Assembly: GCF_017982655.1 (NCBI RefSeq)
Contig: NZ_JABXYX010000015.1
Coordinates: 43,931 to 107,930 of the forward strand
Length of the DNA stretch: 64,000 bases
Origin: Brasilonema sp. CT11
Lineage (GTDB): Bacteria; Cyanobacteriota; Cyanobacteriia; Cyanobacteriales; Nostocaceae
Direction: 5' to 3'
Shown here: one piece after another, positions 1 to 7,725 of the stretch
Layout: each line of letters starts with the position of its first letter
Numbering within the stretch: the stretch's first letter is position 1
The notes under the pieces: generated by a model
Told to the model about the DNA's origin: nothing
The model's input: only the letters and a program-made list of their open reading frames with translations
Databases searched by the model: none
Made by a program: the position numbers and the translations under genes

Positions 1-216
1 TTAATATCTCTTGGCACTCTACAAGAGTTACGCTCTACTCATGGTGAGGGTTTAGTCGTCAAGCAAGTAGGAGAACGTTGGGAATATGTTTTTTTCCCAA
101 CTTTGGAAGATGCTAACTTGTATCTTAATCAACAAGAAAACAAAACTGGCATGATGGTTCGTCCCTCCAACTTGGAAGATATTTTTGTTGAATTAACCGG
201 ACGCAAGTTGGACTAA
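1..216 (+). CDS. ABC transporter ATP-binding protein, C-terminal end (partial)
   Basis: An open frame runs from base 1 to a TAA at 214-216 and gives the last 71 residues of a larger protein. The final stretch, NLEDIFVELTGRKLD, is the usual C-terminus of ABC-2 type exporter ATPases of the CcmA/drug-export class. There the region after the nucleotide-binding domain ends in a Leu-Glu-Asp-(I/V)-Phe motif. The Walker motifs lie before the window, so substrate and partner permease cannot be stated. The stop lies two bases from the end of the convergent TPR gene. Confidence 0.7.
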   Translation, partial: LISLGTLQELRSTHGEGLVVKQVGERWEYVFFPTLEDANLYLNQQENKTGMMVRPSNLEDIFVELTGRKLD

Positions 217-218
217 TT

Positions 219-902
219 TTATCCTTTCAAAGTTCGTAGTACGGCTTCTATCCTAACTACGCCGTCCTGTTTACCTTGCTTTTGGTATAAACTCCTCGCT
301 TGTTGAAATGCTGCGATCGCATCTTTTGATTTACCCTGCTTCATTAAGATGTTACCTCGCAACTCATAAACTTGGGGATTTTTGGGATCAAGGCTAACAG
401 CTTGTTCGTATGCCCATTTCACATTGTCTTTCTCTCCCAAACGCAACAAAACTGTAGCTAACCCTATGTAAGCGTTGACGTTACTCCGGTTACTTTGAAT
501 TGCACGCCGGTAGGCGTCCTTTGCTGCTTTATTGTCTCCTAAATTACCACTGACATAACCCAAAGCATATTGATAATCGCTATTGTCCGGATTTAAAGCA
601 ACAGCACGACGGTAAGCTTGTAGTGATGACTGAAAGTTTCCTAGTTGGGCGTAGAGGTAGCCAATGCCAGAATAAATCGTAGCGTTTTTTGGCTCCAGAG
701 TGGATGCTCTTTGATAAAGAGCGATCGCCCCATTATAATCACCGCTATCTACTAGCTTGCGTCCTTCTTGTAAAAGTCCTTTTATCTCTTGGCTACTTTG
801 TTGTTGTGGGAATGCATCTTGAGCTTGAGCAACCAAAGGGATTGTTGCCAGAAAGCTCCCAACTAAAAGAACACTTACTATAAATGATGTTCGTTTGTAC
901 AC
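219..902 (-). CDS. Secreted TPR-repeat protein
   Basis: The 227-residue protein starts with a clear Sec signal peptide: basic MYKR, a hydrophobic core, and probable cleavage after AQA near residue 27. The rest, about residues 45-215, is at least five tetratricopeptide repeats with the typical spacing of Gly/Ala at positions 8 and 20 and Pro near 32 (SLDPKNPQVYELRG, ALNPDNSDYQYALG). TPR arrays bind other proteins, so this is probably a periplasmic or lumenal adaptor, but the partner cannot be read from sequence. It is monocistronic and converges on the ABC ATPase gene. Confidence 0.8.
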   Translation of the reverse strand: MYKRTSFIVSVLLVGSFLATIPLVAQAQDAFPQQQSSQEIKGLLQEGRKLVDSGDYNGAIALYQRASTLEPKNATIYSGIGYLYAQLGNFQSSLQAYRRAVALNPDNSDYQYALGYVSGNLGDNKAAKDAYRRAIQSNRSNVNAYIGLATVLLRLGEKDNVKWAYEQAVSLDPKNPQVYELRGNILMKQGKSKDAIAAFQQARSLYQKQGKQDGVVRIEAVLRTLKG

Positions 903-1158
903 AGTAAATTACCTAAAAGTTCCTGCAACTTTTGTTCCACAATCTCCGTGGCTGATTGTCTATTAAAACAGATTTTTTTGATTTTACAAGATCTCTAAGT
1001 TTATATTTACAAAATATTTACGATAATTTTCTTTTTTTTTTCAGATTACAATAAATTAACAGTTTTTTTTCATAAAATCTGCTTTCCAAGTATCTGCTTC
1101 GACGTTTAAAAATCCAAGCAGGAATATGAGCCGATAGTTACCTTTTTGAGGGAAATCT

Positions 1159-1485
1159 ATGATTGTAACCACAACTGATGTCATTCAAGGAGCCGTCATT
1201 CAGTCATATTTAGGCATCGTGACGGCGGAAGTTGTCTACGGTAGCAATTTCTTACGAGATTTTTTTGCTAGCATCCGGGATGTTGTTGGCGGGCGCACAG
1301 GTAGCTACGAACGCCTCTTTGAGGAAGGTCAACGCAAGGCTATACAAGAATTAGAGCGACGGGCCTCACGTCTAGGGGCAGATGCTGTTGTTGGTATTGA
1401 AGTCGATACTGGCACAATCAATGTTGACCAATCAGGTGTTCTCATGCTTATTACTGCTACAGGTACTGCGGTGAAACTGCGTTAG
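1159..1485 (+). CDS. YbjQ/UPF0145 family protein
   Basis: This 108-residue protein matches the YbjQ (UPF0145, heavy-metal-binding-like) family over its whole length. It opens with a short strand and a GIVTAEVVYG segment. A helix with repeated Arg/Glu follows (FEEGQRKAIQELERRA), then the family hallmark LGADAVVGIEVDT, and a final strand before VKLR. The family forms small, probably pentameric, cytosolic assemblies of unknown role. The ATG follows GAGGGAAATCT, a reasonable ribosome-binding site. The family is sure; the function is unknown. Confidence 0.85.
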   Translation: MIVTTTDVIQGAVIQSYLGIVTAEVVYGSNFLRDFFASIRDVVGGRTGSYERLFEEGQRKAIQELERRASRLGADAVVGIEVDTGTINVDQSGVLMLITATGTAVKLR

Positions 1486-1531
1486 CAGTTATCAGTCATC
1501 AGTTGTTGCTTATCATCTGTTCACTCATCAC

Positions 1532-1705
1532 TAGACTTCTTGCAAAAGTCAAAAAACGTGAATGTCATTCTGAGCGAAACGCAGTGTAGCGTTAGCGTTT
1601 GCGCAGCGCCCCCTTAGGGGCTAGCGTGTCCGAGGGACATAGAATCTCCTCCAGATGTTTCGCTCCGATCAACATGACAATTCAAGTATTTTTGCAAGAG
1701 GTCTA
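1532..1705. repeat. MITE-like element with 16-bp imperfect inverted ends
   Basis: The ends TAGACTTCTTGCAAAA (1532-1547) and TTTTGCAAGAGGTCTA (1690-1705) are inverted repeats with one mismatch. Inside lies a second imperfect inverted pair based on GAGCGAAAC/GTTTCGCTC. The core (1595-1626) is a GC-rich block identical over 32 bp to 17468-17499. No coding potential was found. It occupies the otherwise gene-free stretch 1486-2046; the remainder of that stretch is AT-rich with no recognised feature. Confidence 0.6.
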
Positions 1706-2046
1706 CTGACGGCTGTTAACTGTTCACTCATAACTATTTGCAACTTAATGAAAGACGCTTATTTATCATTCCCATTAAATGACTAGAGATAAAATCAAAA
1801 CATAATGAAGTTATGTTGATTGCTATTGTTAAATTATGTTAATTTTTACAGAAAGTTTTTCGCTTGATCAAAGTATGATCACCTAAAAAAATATCATTGA
1901 AAATCATGATAATTATGTGACTAAAGATATAGTTATTAATTATTTCTGATGATAGAGATAAAAGATTTTTAGAGGTAGTTTAATTTGAACCATCAGCATA
2001 AATAGCTAAAAAAAAGTTTACTGGAGTACTAAGGAATAAATAATCT

Positions 2047-2679
2047 ATGTCATATACAAATCGAGCCGGTGATCAAGTTGTTACCGAGCATACAGTAGTA
2101 GATAGAGTAGCTGACTATCACGATCGCGTTCGTTGGGGTCCGATCATTTCTGGTTTGTTAATTGCCCTAGCAACTCAATTGGTTTTAAGTTCTATTTTTG
2201 CTGCGATCGGAGCAGGTACCGTTGAAGCTTCAGGTAGACCGAGAACAATTGCTTCAGATGTCACAGGTAATGTTGGTATTTGGTCTACTATTGGTTTATT
2301 AATTTCACTATTTACTGGTGGTTGGGTAATGGCTCGTGCTTGTGGTCCGATGAACCGCAACACAGCTCTTCTCAACGGTGCAATACTTTGGGCAACAACA
2401 CTAGCAGTTGGCTCTTGGTTACTAGCAAGCGGAGTATCCGGCGCTTTTGGTGTTGCTGCTTCTAATGCTGGTGCTGTCGTTAACCAGGTGCAACAAGGTG
2501 GTGCGAATATACCGCAAAACACACCTAACGTCAGTGCTCAACAGGCAAGAGAAATTGCAGCAAATGTACGTTCCGGTTTATGGTGGTTTGTCTTTGGTTC
2601 CTTGTTAGGTTTACTCGCTTCAATGATTGGAGCTGCTACTGGAACTCGCAGTCCACGTGCTAATCATTACGTCTCATAA
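2047..2679 (+). CDS. Hypothetical integral membrane protein
   Basis: The 210-residue protein has a polar N-terminus of about 30 residues. Four hydrophobic segments follow: about 33-55 (starting WGPIISGLLIALATQLV), 78-96, 108-134 and 177-195. The Gly-rich helices and a conserved-looking RWGP entry resemble small cyanobacterial membrane proteins of unknown function. A loop of about 40 residues rich in Asn, Gln and Ala separates segments 3 and 4. The ATG follows AAGGAATAAATAATCT. A hairpin terminator follows at 2732. No function is assigned. Confidence 0.65.
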   Translation: MSYTNRAGDQVVTEHTVVDRVADYHDRVRWGPIISGLLIALATQLVLSSIFAAIGAGTVEASGRPRTIASDVTGNVGIWSTIGLLISLFTGGWVMARACGPMNRNTALLNGAILWATTLAVGSWLLASGVSGAFGVAASNAGAVVNQVQQGGANIPQNTPNVSAQQAREIAANVRSGLWWFVFGSLLGLLASMIGAATGTRSPRANHYVS

Positions 2680-2731
2680 CTTCTTTTTAAAAACCTGTTT
2701 AGACAAATTAATGTCTCAGTTTTCTTTACAG

Positions 2732-2758
2732 AGTACCTTTATTAAGGTGCTTTTTTTT
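2732..2758 (+). terminator. Rho-independent terminator after the membrane protein gene
   Basis: AGTACCTT and AAGGTGCT pair over eight positions (one G-T) around a TATT loop, followed directly by eight T residues. It lies about 50 bp after the stop of the 210-residue gene. Confidence 0.75.
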
Positions 2759-2809
2759 GTTAAGTAGTTCAACATAATTAAATGTAAAATCTTCTTCGCC
2801 ACGAATAGT

Positions 2810-5095
2810 TTAAATATCTGGTTTATTCAATCCCATTCCGCACCGCGTACAGAACTTGCAATTAGTAGAATTCTGATGACCGCAACTGGTACATGAAATA
2901 TAATCTGGAATCAAAACAGAAGTTGCAACTGTAGTTTCTTGAATAGGTGCTAGATTCCTTGGAACATAGTAATTGGCAAAGTGCTGGCGTAACAAATCAT
3001 GCATAAACCGATAGCCGCCCCCTACTCGTTGTAGAAATAGGCGATTGGTGCAGTAGTTAAGAAACTTGGCATAATTCCAAGGAGCGTAACCATTAGCCCA
3101 GAGAATTACGCGTAAAACAAAATGTTTAATTGCTGGTGCTCCACTTCTAGGTATTGCAATAAGCAGTCCAATAGTTAATCCATACACTGGACTAGAACCT
3201 AAGTCTAGCTTCCATCCAAATATTTTTATCCCTATAAAAAGTATTAATGTAGCCAATAAAAAAGTGACCGTTGATATAATAACAGTGTTAATAACTGATT
3301 GGCGAATTCCTTTATTAGGAATAGTTTTGTTTTCAATTTGTCGCCCATCAATTCCAAAAATCAGCCCTAAAATCAGCCCTGAAATCAGCCCAAAAATCAG
3401 CCCATTAATCAGCCCAAAAATCAGCCCATTAATCAGCCCAAAAATCAGCCCTAAAATCAGCCCAATTGAAGACTTTTTTAGAGAAAATTTTATAATCTCA
3501 ACTGTTTGAATTTCATCTCCAATCAGCCCAAAAATCAGCCCATTAATCAGCCCAAAAATCAGCCCATTAATCAGCCCATTAATCAGCCCATTAATCAGCC
3601 CAAAAATCAGCCCAAAAATCAGCCCATTAATCAGCCCATTAATCAGGTTTTTTATAGTTGTTAACCTAACAGTTCTGAGATGATTAATTAATTTAATCTT
3701 TTCTATTTTATTTTCTATTATATTTCCAATCAGCCCATAAATCAGCCCTGAAATCAGCCCATAAATCAGCCCATAAATCAGCCCTGAAATCAGCCCTGAA
3801 ATCAGCCCATAAATCAGCCCTGAAATCAGCCCTGAAATCAGCCCTAAAATCAGCCCATAAATCAGCGTTCCTATAAATCCCCATGCAATCAAATTATAAA
3901 CAAATTTGTGAATTTTATTTTTCAACCAACTCGGTTGAATTCTTTCAATCAAAAACTCAGTTGCACTTTCATCCTTCAACCTTTGCGCCAACCAACTTAA
4001 CCAGCGTTTAGTCTTTTCTGGATCAGGTTGTTTCCCTCTATAGTTACGTTTTAGCATTCTACTGATGTAAGCCTCAAATAGATAGCTTAGGCGTTCCTGA
4101 GAAGACTTTAAGTCCTGCCACGTTTCTATTGATAGTTCTTGAGCCGAAAGTACAATAATATTTAATAAAAGTGGTGTTTTCGCTAATTTGCTTAACTCTT
4201 CATCCTGATTAATACTGTCACACAATTGTAAATTATTTGTGTTTTGTAAATATTGGTTCACTTGCTCTTGAGTAAAAGGGCATAGTTCCAAAGAATTATT
4301 TAGTTGAAGTAAAGCTTTATAACGTTGATACTCTTGTATTCGACTGCAAATAACTAAAGGATTGCTCCATCCAGAGTTTATAAAATCATTAATTTTGACA
4401 ACACATTTTTCTTGACGTTCTGCCGCTAGTTCATCCAACCCATCTAGAAGGGGTAGAATTTCTTGATTTTCTATTAACTGTTTACCAATATCTTTCCGTA
4501 CCCCATATTTATGTTTAAGCTGGTCTACTAACCAATCTTTAATACTGTTACTATCATTTTTCCAGGAAGATAAAGCGAATAACACTGGAATCGGATGTGC
4601 TGAGTCATTTTTAGCACGGTTGACTAGTTCCTCAGCTAACTTAAGAAGCATGGTAGTTTTTCCAACACCAGGGTTCCCCAGAATCAATAATCTACCTGCA
4701 ATATCAGGTTGATCATAGATTGCGATTATTTCGGTATTTGTTAAATGAATTTTTGGTGTGGAACCCACCTTTATCTCACTTGCCCAAGGTAATTCAATCT
4801 CAGAGGGATTTTGGTCTGTATCTTGGACAATATAAATCCGATTATGGAGAGAGGTACTTATGCGGCTTTCAACTTCAGTGCTGACTTGTTTTAACAGTAT
4901 TTGTTGTACACGACTTCTGGGATTGAGTGATTGATTGCTAGATCCAGAGAAGAAATTGCCAATATTCCAGATATCGCCGCCTATACGCTCAGCATTAACG
5001 TTCTCAGCATCGATAAGCCCACCACCAAACTGGGTATTGCGTAAGTCATTATTAGAGACTTTTTTAGGGTCTTTGGGGTCTTCTGACTCCGGCAT
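2810..5095 (-). CDS. NACHT-domain (NLR-like) NTPase with GLIx membrane repeats and zinc ribbon
   Basis: This is a 761-residue STAND-type NTPase. Residues 17-48 form a short Gly/Asn motif (QFGGGLIDAENVNAERIGGD) nearly repeated at the start of the divergent CHAT protein. The NACHT domain follows, with Walker A GNPGVGKTT at 140-148 and Walker B LPLLDGLDEL at 214-223. Residues 411-581 contain three blocks of a Leu-Ile-X-Gly tetrapeptide (about 12, 11 and 9 units), very hydrophobic and glycine-zipper-like, probably membrane-embedded. A further hydrophobic region precedes FLQRVGGGYRFMHDLLRQHF, a tail seen in cyanobacterial NACHT proteins. The C-terminus is a zinc ribbon, CTSCGH...CKFCTRCG (735-752). 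By analogy with other STAND proteins it is a ligand-triggered oligomerising sensor, perhaps in phage defence or cell death. The trigger is unknown. Confidence 0.85.
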   Translation of the reverse strand: MPESEDPKDPKKVSNNDLRNTQFGGGLIDAENVNAERIGGDIWNIGNFFSGSSNQSLNPRSRVQQILLKQVSTEVESRISTSLHNRIYIVQDTDQNPSEIELPWASEIKVGSTPKIHLTNTEIIAIYDQPDIAGRLLILGNPGVGKTTMLLKLAEELVNRAKNDSAHPIPVLFALSSWKNDSNSIKDWLVDQLKHKYGVRKDIGKQLIENQEILPLLDGLDELAAERQEKCVVKINDFINSGWSNPLVICSRIQEYQRYKALLQLNNSLELCPFTQEQVNQYLQNTNNLQLCDSINQDEELSKLAKTPLLLNIIVLSAQELSIETWQDLKSSQERLSYLFEAYISRMLKRNYRGKQPDPEKTKRWLSWLAQRLKDESATEFLIERIQPSWLKNKIHKFVYNLIAWGFIGTLIYGLILGLISGLISGLIYGLISGLISGLIYGLIYGLISGLIYGLIGNIIENKIEKIKLINHLRTVRLTTIKNLINGLINGLIFGLIFGLINGLINGLINGLIFGLINGLIFGLIGDEIQTVEIIKFSLKKSSIGLILGLIFGLINGLIFGLINGLIFGLISGLILGLIFGIDGRQIENKTIPNKGIRQSVINTVIISTVTFLLATLILFIGIKIFGWKLDLGSSPVYGLTIGLLIAIPRSGAPAIKHFVLRVILWANGYAPWNYAKFLNYCTNRLFLQRVGGGYRFMHDLLRQHFANYYVPRNLAPIQETTVATSVLIPDYISCTSCGHQNSTNCKFCTRCGMGLNKPDI
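3353..3865 (-). repeat. 12-bp tandem repeats encoding Leu-Ile-X-Gly units
   Basis: On the plus strand this is a run of AATCAGCCC followed by a variable triplet (TGA, AAA, ATT or ATA), in three blocks separated by two unique spacers. On the coding strand each 12-mer gives Gly-Leu-Ile-X, with X being Ser, Asn, Tyr, Phe or Leu. I count about 32 units. Only the X codon varies freely. The period and the nucleotide identity of neighbouring units make unit gain and loss by slippage likely. Confidence 0.9.
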
Positions 5096-5175
5096 GGCTT
5101 CTTTGGGCGTTGTTGGTTAGTTTGTATTATATATGTCTCCACCTTGTCTGCTTTGATTCCGGATGAAAGAGAATA

Positions 5176-5484
5176 GGGAGTATTCCAAATGTGTAAGTTA
5201 TATAAAATCCAGGTTATGAATTGTCATTGCGAGCGTAACGTAGTGGAGCGAAGCAATCGCAAGATATGAGATTGCTTCATTCCGCTTCGCTTCATTCGCA
5301 ATGACAAACATGTTTTGCAAAATTGGGAGCATCCCAAATGTGTAAGTTATATAAAATCCAGGTTATGAATTGTCATTGCGAGCGCAACGTAGTGGAGCGA
5401 AGTAATCGCAAGATATGAGATTGCTTCATTCCGCTTCGCTTCATTCGCAATGACAAACATGTTTTGCAAAATTGGGATGCTCGC
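5176..5484. repeat. MITE-like element with an internal 149-bp tandem duplication
   Basis: Two nearly identical 149-bp copies (5185-5333 and 5334-5482) stand head to tail between the divergent NACHT and CHAT genes; I saw only a couple of differences, such as GCGTAACG/GCGCAACG. Each holds an inverted pair based on TTGTCATTGCGAGCG/CGCAATGACAA. The outer ends (GGGAGTATTCCAA and TTGGGATGCTCGC) are degenerate forms of the 13-bp ends of the element at 6257-6419, so both belong to one family. No target duplication is visible. Confidence 0.7.
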
Positions 5485-5494
5485 GATTTTCCTT

Positions 5495-5532
5495 CCCCTA
5501 CACCCCTACACCCTTACACCCTTACACCCCTA
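5495..5532. repeat. Short tandem heptamer repeat (CCCTTACA type)
   Basis: CCCCTACA and CCCTTACA units are repeated about five times just before the CHAT gene. Similar heptamers occur at 43870 (opposite orientation) and 46956. This is the short tandemly repeated repetitive class well known in heterocystous cyanobacteria. An upstream in-frame ATG would read through this repeat, so it is not used as the CHAT start. Confidence 0.75.
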
Positions 5533-5546
5533 ATTTTTGTAAATCT

Positions 5547-6257
5547 ATGCCAGAAACTCCTAATAGACAATCTAATTTCAACTTACAAGGCGCTCAATTT
5601 GCTGGAGGTCTTGTAAACGCTGATTCAGTGAACGCCCATCAAATAGGTGGTGATATTACCAACTACAACCAAGTTGCACAAACACAAGCCAACAATTCTG
5701 CAGTCAAAACAATTCTAATTTTGGCAGCAAATCCAAAAAACAGTTTGCCCCTGCGATTAGGTGAAGAGGTGCGAGAAATTGACGCTGCATTGCAACGAGC
5801 AAAAAAACGAGAATTATTTGACCTAAAACAGCGTTCGGCTGTGCGTGTTCAAGAAGTTTACCAATCGTTATTGGACTTTAAGCCACAAATTGTTCATTTT
5901 AGCGGTCATGGTACAGGTGATGATGGTTTGGCACTGGAGGATGAAACCGGGAATGTGCGATTAGTGGATACACAAGCTTTGGCTGGACTATTCGAGTTAT
6001 TTGCTTCTCAGATTGAGTGCGTTGTTCTCAACGCTTGTTACTCAGAAGTTCAAGCCCAAGCGATTGTTAAGCATATTCCCTACGTGATTGGAATGAACAA
6101 GCAGATTGGTGATCAAGCTGCAATTAAATTTGCAACAGCTTTTTATAATGTATTGGGTGCTGGAGAATCGGTTGAATTTGCTTATAAGCTTGGGTGCAAC
6201 GTTATTCAGCTAGAGGGTATTCCAGAATATTTAACTCCTGTATTAAAGAAGAAATAG
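5547..6257 (+). CDS. CHAT-domain caspase-like protease with shared N-terminal signalling motif
   Basis: The 236-residue protein starts at ATG 5547, which gives MPETPNRQSN and matches the MPE start of the neighbouring NACHT protein. Residues 12-40 repeat the NACHT N-terminal motif (shared pattern QFxGGLxxAxxVNAxxIGGDIxN). After a linker, residues 54-225 are a CHAT peptidase domain. His121 in HFSGHG and Cys164 in VLNACYSE form the expected caspase-type dyad, so the enzyme looks active. There are no TPRs or other domains, so this is a minimal effector. The likely role, by inference, is a protease activated by the NACHT sensor, as in bacterial NLR-effector pairs. The stop codon TAG is formed at the junction with a MITE; without the insertion the stop would be TAA at the same codon. 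Confidence 0.85.
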   Translation: MPETPNRQSNFNLQGAQFAGGLVNADSVNAHQIGGDITNYNQVAQTQANNSAVKTILILAANPKNSLPLRLGEEVREIDAALQRAKKRELFDLKQRSAVRVQEVYQSLLDFKPQIVHFSGHGTGDDGLALEDETGNVRLVDTQALAGLFELFASQIECVVLNACYSEVQAQAIVKHIPYVIGMNKQIGDQAAIKFATAFYNVLGAGESVEFAYKLGCNVIQLEGIPEYLTPVLKKK

Positions 6258-6419
6258 GGAGCATCCCAATTTTGCAAAAACACCTGGCGAATAGAATTCG
6301 CAGCTATACAGACAAAGCCTGCCTCCGCAGGCTAGATGTATTAGTCCGCGCAGGCGGACTTGGTTTGTATAGCCCCAGACTTCCAGTCTGAGGGGAATTT
6401 ACATATTTGGGATGCTCCC
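6257..6419. mobile_element. 163-bp MITE with 13-bp perfect inverted ends and 9-bp target duplication
   Basis: The ends are GGGAGCATCCCAA (6257-6269) and TTGGGATGCTCCC (6407-6419), perfect inverted repeats. The flanks are the direct repeat GAAGAAATA (6248-6256 and 6420-6428), a 9-bp target-site duplication. Internal inverted repeats (CCTGCCTCCGCAGG; CCAGACTTCCAGTCTG) would fold strongly. There is no transposase, so it is non-autonomous. It entered the stop codon of the CHAT gene without changing the protein. Confidence 0.85.
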
Positions 6420-6463
6420 GAAGAAATAAGTAGATTGTTAAAATAAAGTTAACTCGTTAAGGC

Positions 6464-6534
6464 AGTGAACAGTAAACAGTGAACAGTGAAAACTGGTAAC
6501 TGATAACTGGTAACTGATAACTGATAACTGATAA
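6464..6534. repeat. Heptamer tandem repeats (GAACAGT / AACTGAT types)
   Basis: Runs of GTGAACA/GTAAACA are followed by repeated TAACTGA and TAACTGG units, all of 7-bp period. A matching double array lies at 50700-50798. This is the cyanobacterial short tandem repeat class, without coding content. Confidence 0.75.
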
Positions 6535-6536
6535 GC

Positions 6537-6797
6537 TTACCACTTTAAATAAGCTGCCTCAATTCCTTGCTCTCGTCGAATCTTTCCATCTTTTTCAAAC
6601 CAATCAATCACCTGCTGGGCTGTTAAATCTTCAATGTTCACTTCGTTTTCTTGGGCGATTTGTTTCAAAAGTCTCAGAGATGAAATTGTCAATCGGGTTA
6701 AAAATTTCTCTGGTGAAGACAGCAATGCTCCATCGACTTTTACTAACTCTTCTGGAGTTATAAATTGTGAGGTTGATTGTGGTGATGGTAACTCCAT
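6537..6797 (-). CDS. Hypothetical protein, 86 residues
   Basis: I do not recognise this protein. It is acidic overall and helical in appearance. It has a Ser/Gln-rich N-terminus of about 15 residues, then ITPEELVKVDGALLSSPEKFLTRLTISSLRLLKQIA and a C-terminal NIEDLTAQQVIDWFEKDGK segment resembling a small helical bundle. There is no signal peptide, membrane span or cysteine. It stands alone between repeat DNA and sufR and reads in the same direction as sufR. Codon use looks like its neighbours, which favours a real gene. Confidence 0.5.
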   Translation of the reverse strand: MELPSPQSTSQFITPEELVKVDGALLSSPEKFLTRLTISSLRLLKQIAQENEVNIEDLTAQQVIDWFEKDGKIRREQGIEAAYLKW

Positions 6798-6956
6798 AAC
6801 TTTTATTTAAGATTTGCCTAAATTTTACTCAAATGTTGCGGTTGTAACGGGTTAGAGATCACTGGTTCGTAAATCCGATAACTAACTACCTATAATCTTT
6901 AGTTTAAACTTAATAAAAATGCTCACTCGTTGCGGCTACTCACTTAATGAAAAAAC

Positions 6957-7634
6957 TTAAAGTTTGTTTTTTCGCTCTTGTACTAAATAGCCGCAGCGAT
7001 GTTCGCCGTTAATAATCCAGTGAGTACGTTCTACTGTACAATCAGGTAAAACTGTAGCAAACATTTCTAATTCATGACCACAAATACTGGGGAAAGATTC
7101 TGCAACGTTAGAAATCGCGCAGTTGTGTTCGGTTAAAATAAATCCGTCGCCTTGTGATGACTCACTCGATTCTACAGGATGACACTCAGCCATAAAGCCC
7201 TCAGCTTTTCTCAGTTTTACCAAAATTGCCACCCTTTCTGAGAGGGAAGTGTTTCCCAGGCGATCGCGATATTCTTCTGCTTTGCGTTCCCATTGCTTGC
7301 GTAAAATCGAACTAACTTGGTCGTGTCCGACCGTTTCTGCTAATGTGTCCAATAGAGAAACCGCAAATTGACCATAACCATCAGCACCATCTGGACGCAG
7401 GCGATCGCGTCCACTACGAGTCAATTGATAAACATGCTGTGGACGCCCCATTCCTCCCTGCACTGACAATGAGAAAGAAATCAACTCCTCGCCCTCTAAA
7501 TCCTTCAGATGACGACGAATTGCTTGGGGGCTAATATCGAGCGCTTCGGCTAAGTCAAAAGCTTTAGCCTGTGAGTGTTTCAAAAGATATTCTAGAATAT
7601 CTTGCTTTGTTGAGGACTGGTGGGTAGTCTCCAT
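6957..7634 (-). CDS. sufR: SufR, Fe-S-sensing repressor of the suf operon
   Basis: The 225-residue protein has an N-terminal winged helix-turn-helix of the DeoR/ArsR-like type (residues 12-75; AFDLAEALDISPQAIRRHL is the recognition region). The C-terminal half carries cysteines at about 172, 185 and 214 (EHNCAIS, SICGHE, HRCGYL), the positions expected to hold the [4Fe-4S] cluster in SufR. In cyanobacteria SufR represses sufBCDS and itself when the cluster is present. It is divergent from sufB, with two predicted operators in the 232-bp gap. Gene content, motifs and operators agree. Confidence 0.93.
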   Translation of the reverse strand: METTHQSSTKQDILEYLLKHSQAKAFDLAEALDISPQAIRRHLKDLEGEELISFSLSVQGGMGRPQHVYQLTRSGRDRLRPDGADGYGQFAVSLLDTLAETVGHDQVSSILRKQWERKAEEYRDRLGNTSLSERVAILVKLRKAEGFMAECHPVESSESSQGDGFILTEHNCAISNVAESFPSICGHELEMFATVLPDCTVERTHWIINGEHRCGYLVQERKNKL

Positions 7635-7680
7635 CGTCGTCCCAAAAGTTCATTTGATTTGCAGAAAAATATAAGTTTGA

Positions 7681-7694
7681 CAACAATGTTGTTG
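7681..7694. promoter_or_regulatory. SufR operator, site 1
   Basis: CAAC-AATGTT-GTTG, a perfect dyad matching the CAAC-N6-GTTG site described for cyanobacterial SufR. It is the copy nearer to sufR, 46 bp before its start. Confidence 0.75.
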
Positions 7695-7725
7695 TTAATC
7701 TAGCTTAAAATGAATATACATTAAA

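Noticed and set aside
3353..3865. Regular repeats that could be read as a CRISPR array
   Set aside because: The period is 12 bp, there are no spacers of 30-40 bp, and the run is an in-frame coding repeat within the NACHT gene.
5185..5482. Tandem 149-bp repeat as a possible CRISPR or origin iteron set
   Set aside because: Only two long copies with MITE-type ends and inner inverted repeats, and no replication gene nearby.
5472..5546. N-terminal extension of the CHAT protein from an upstream ATG
   Set aside because: The extension is encoded by a heptamer repeat and gives a Pro/Thr-rich peptide. The ATG at 5547 gives the start that matches the NACHT partner.
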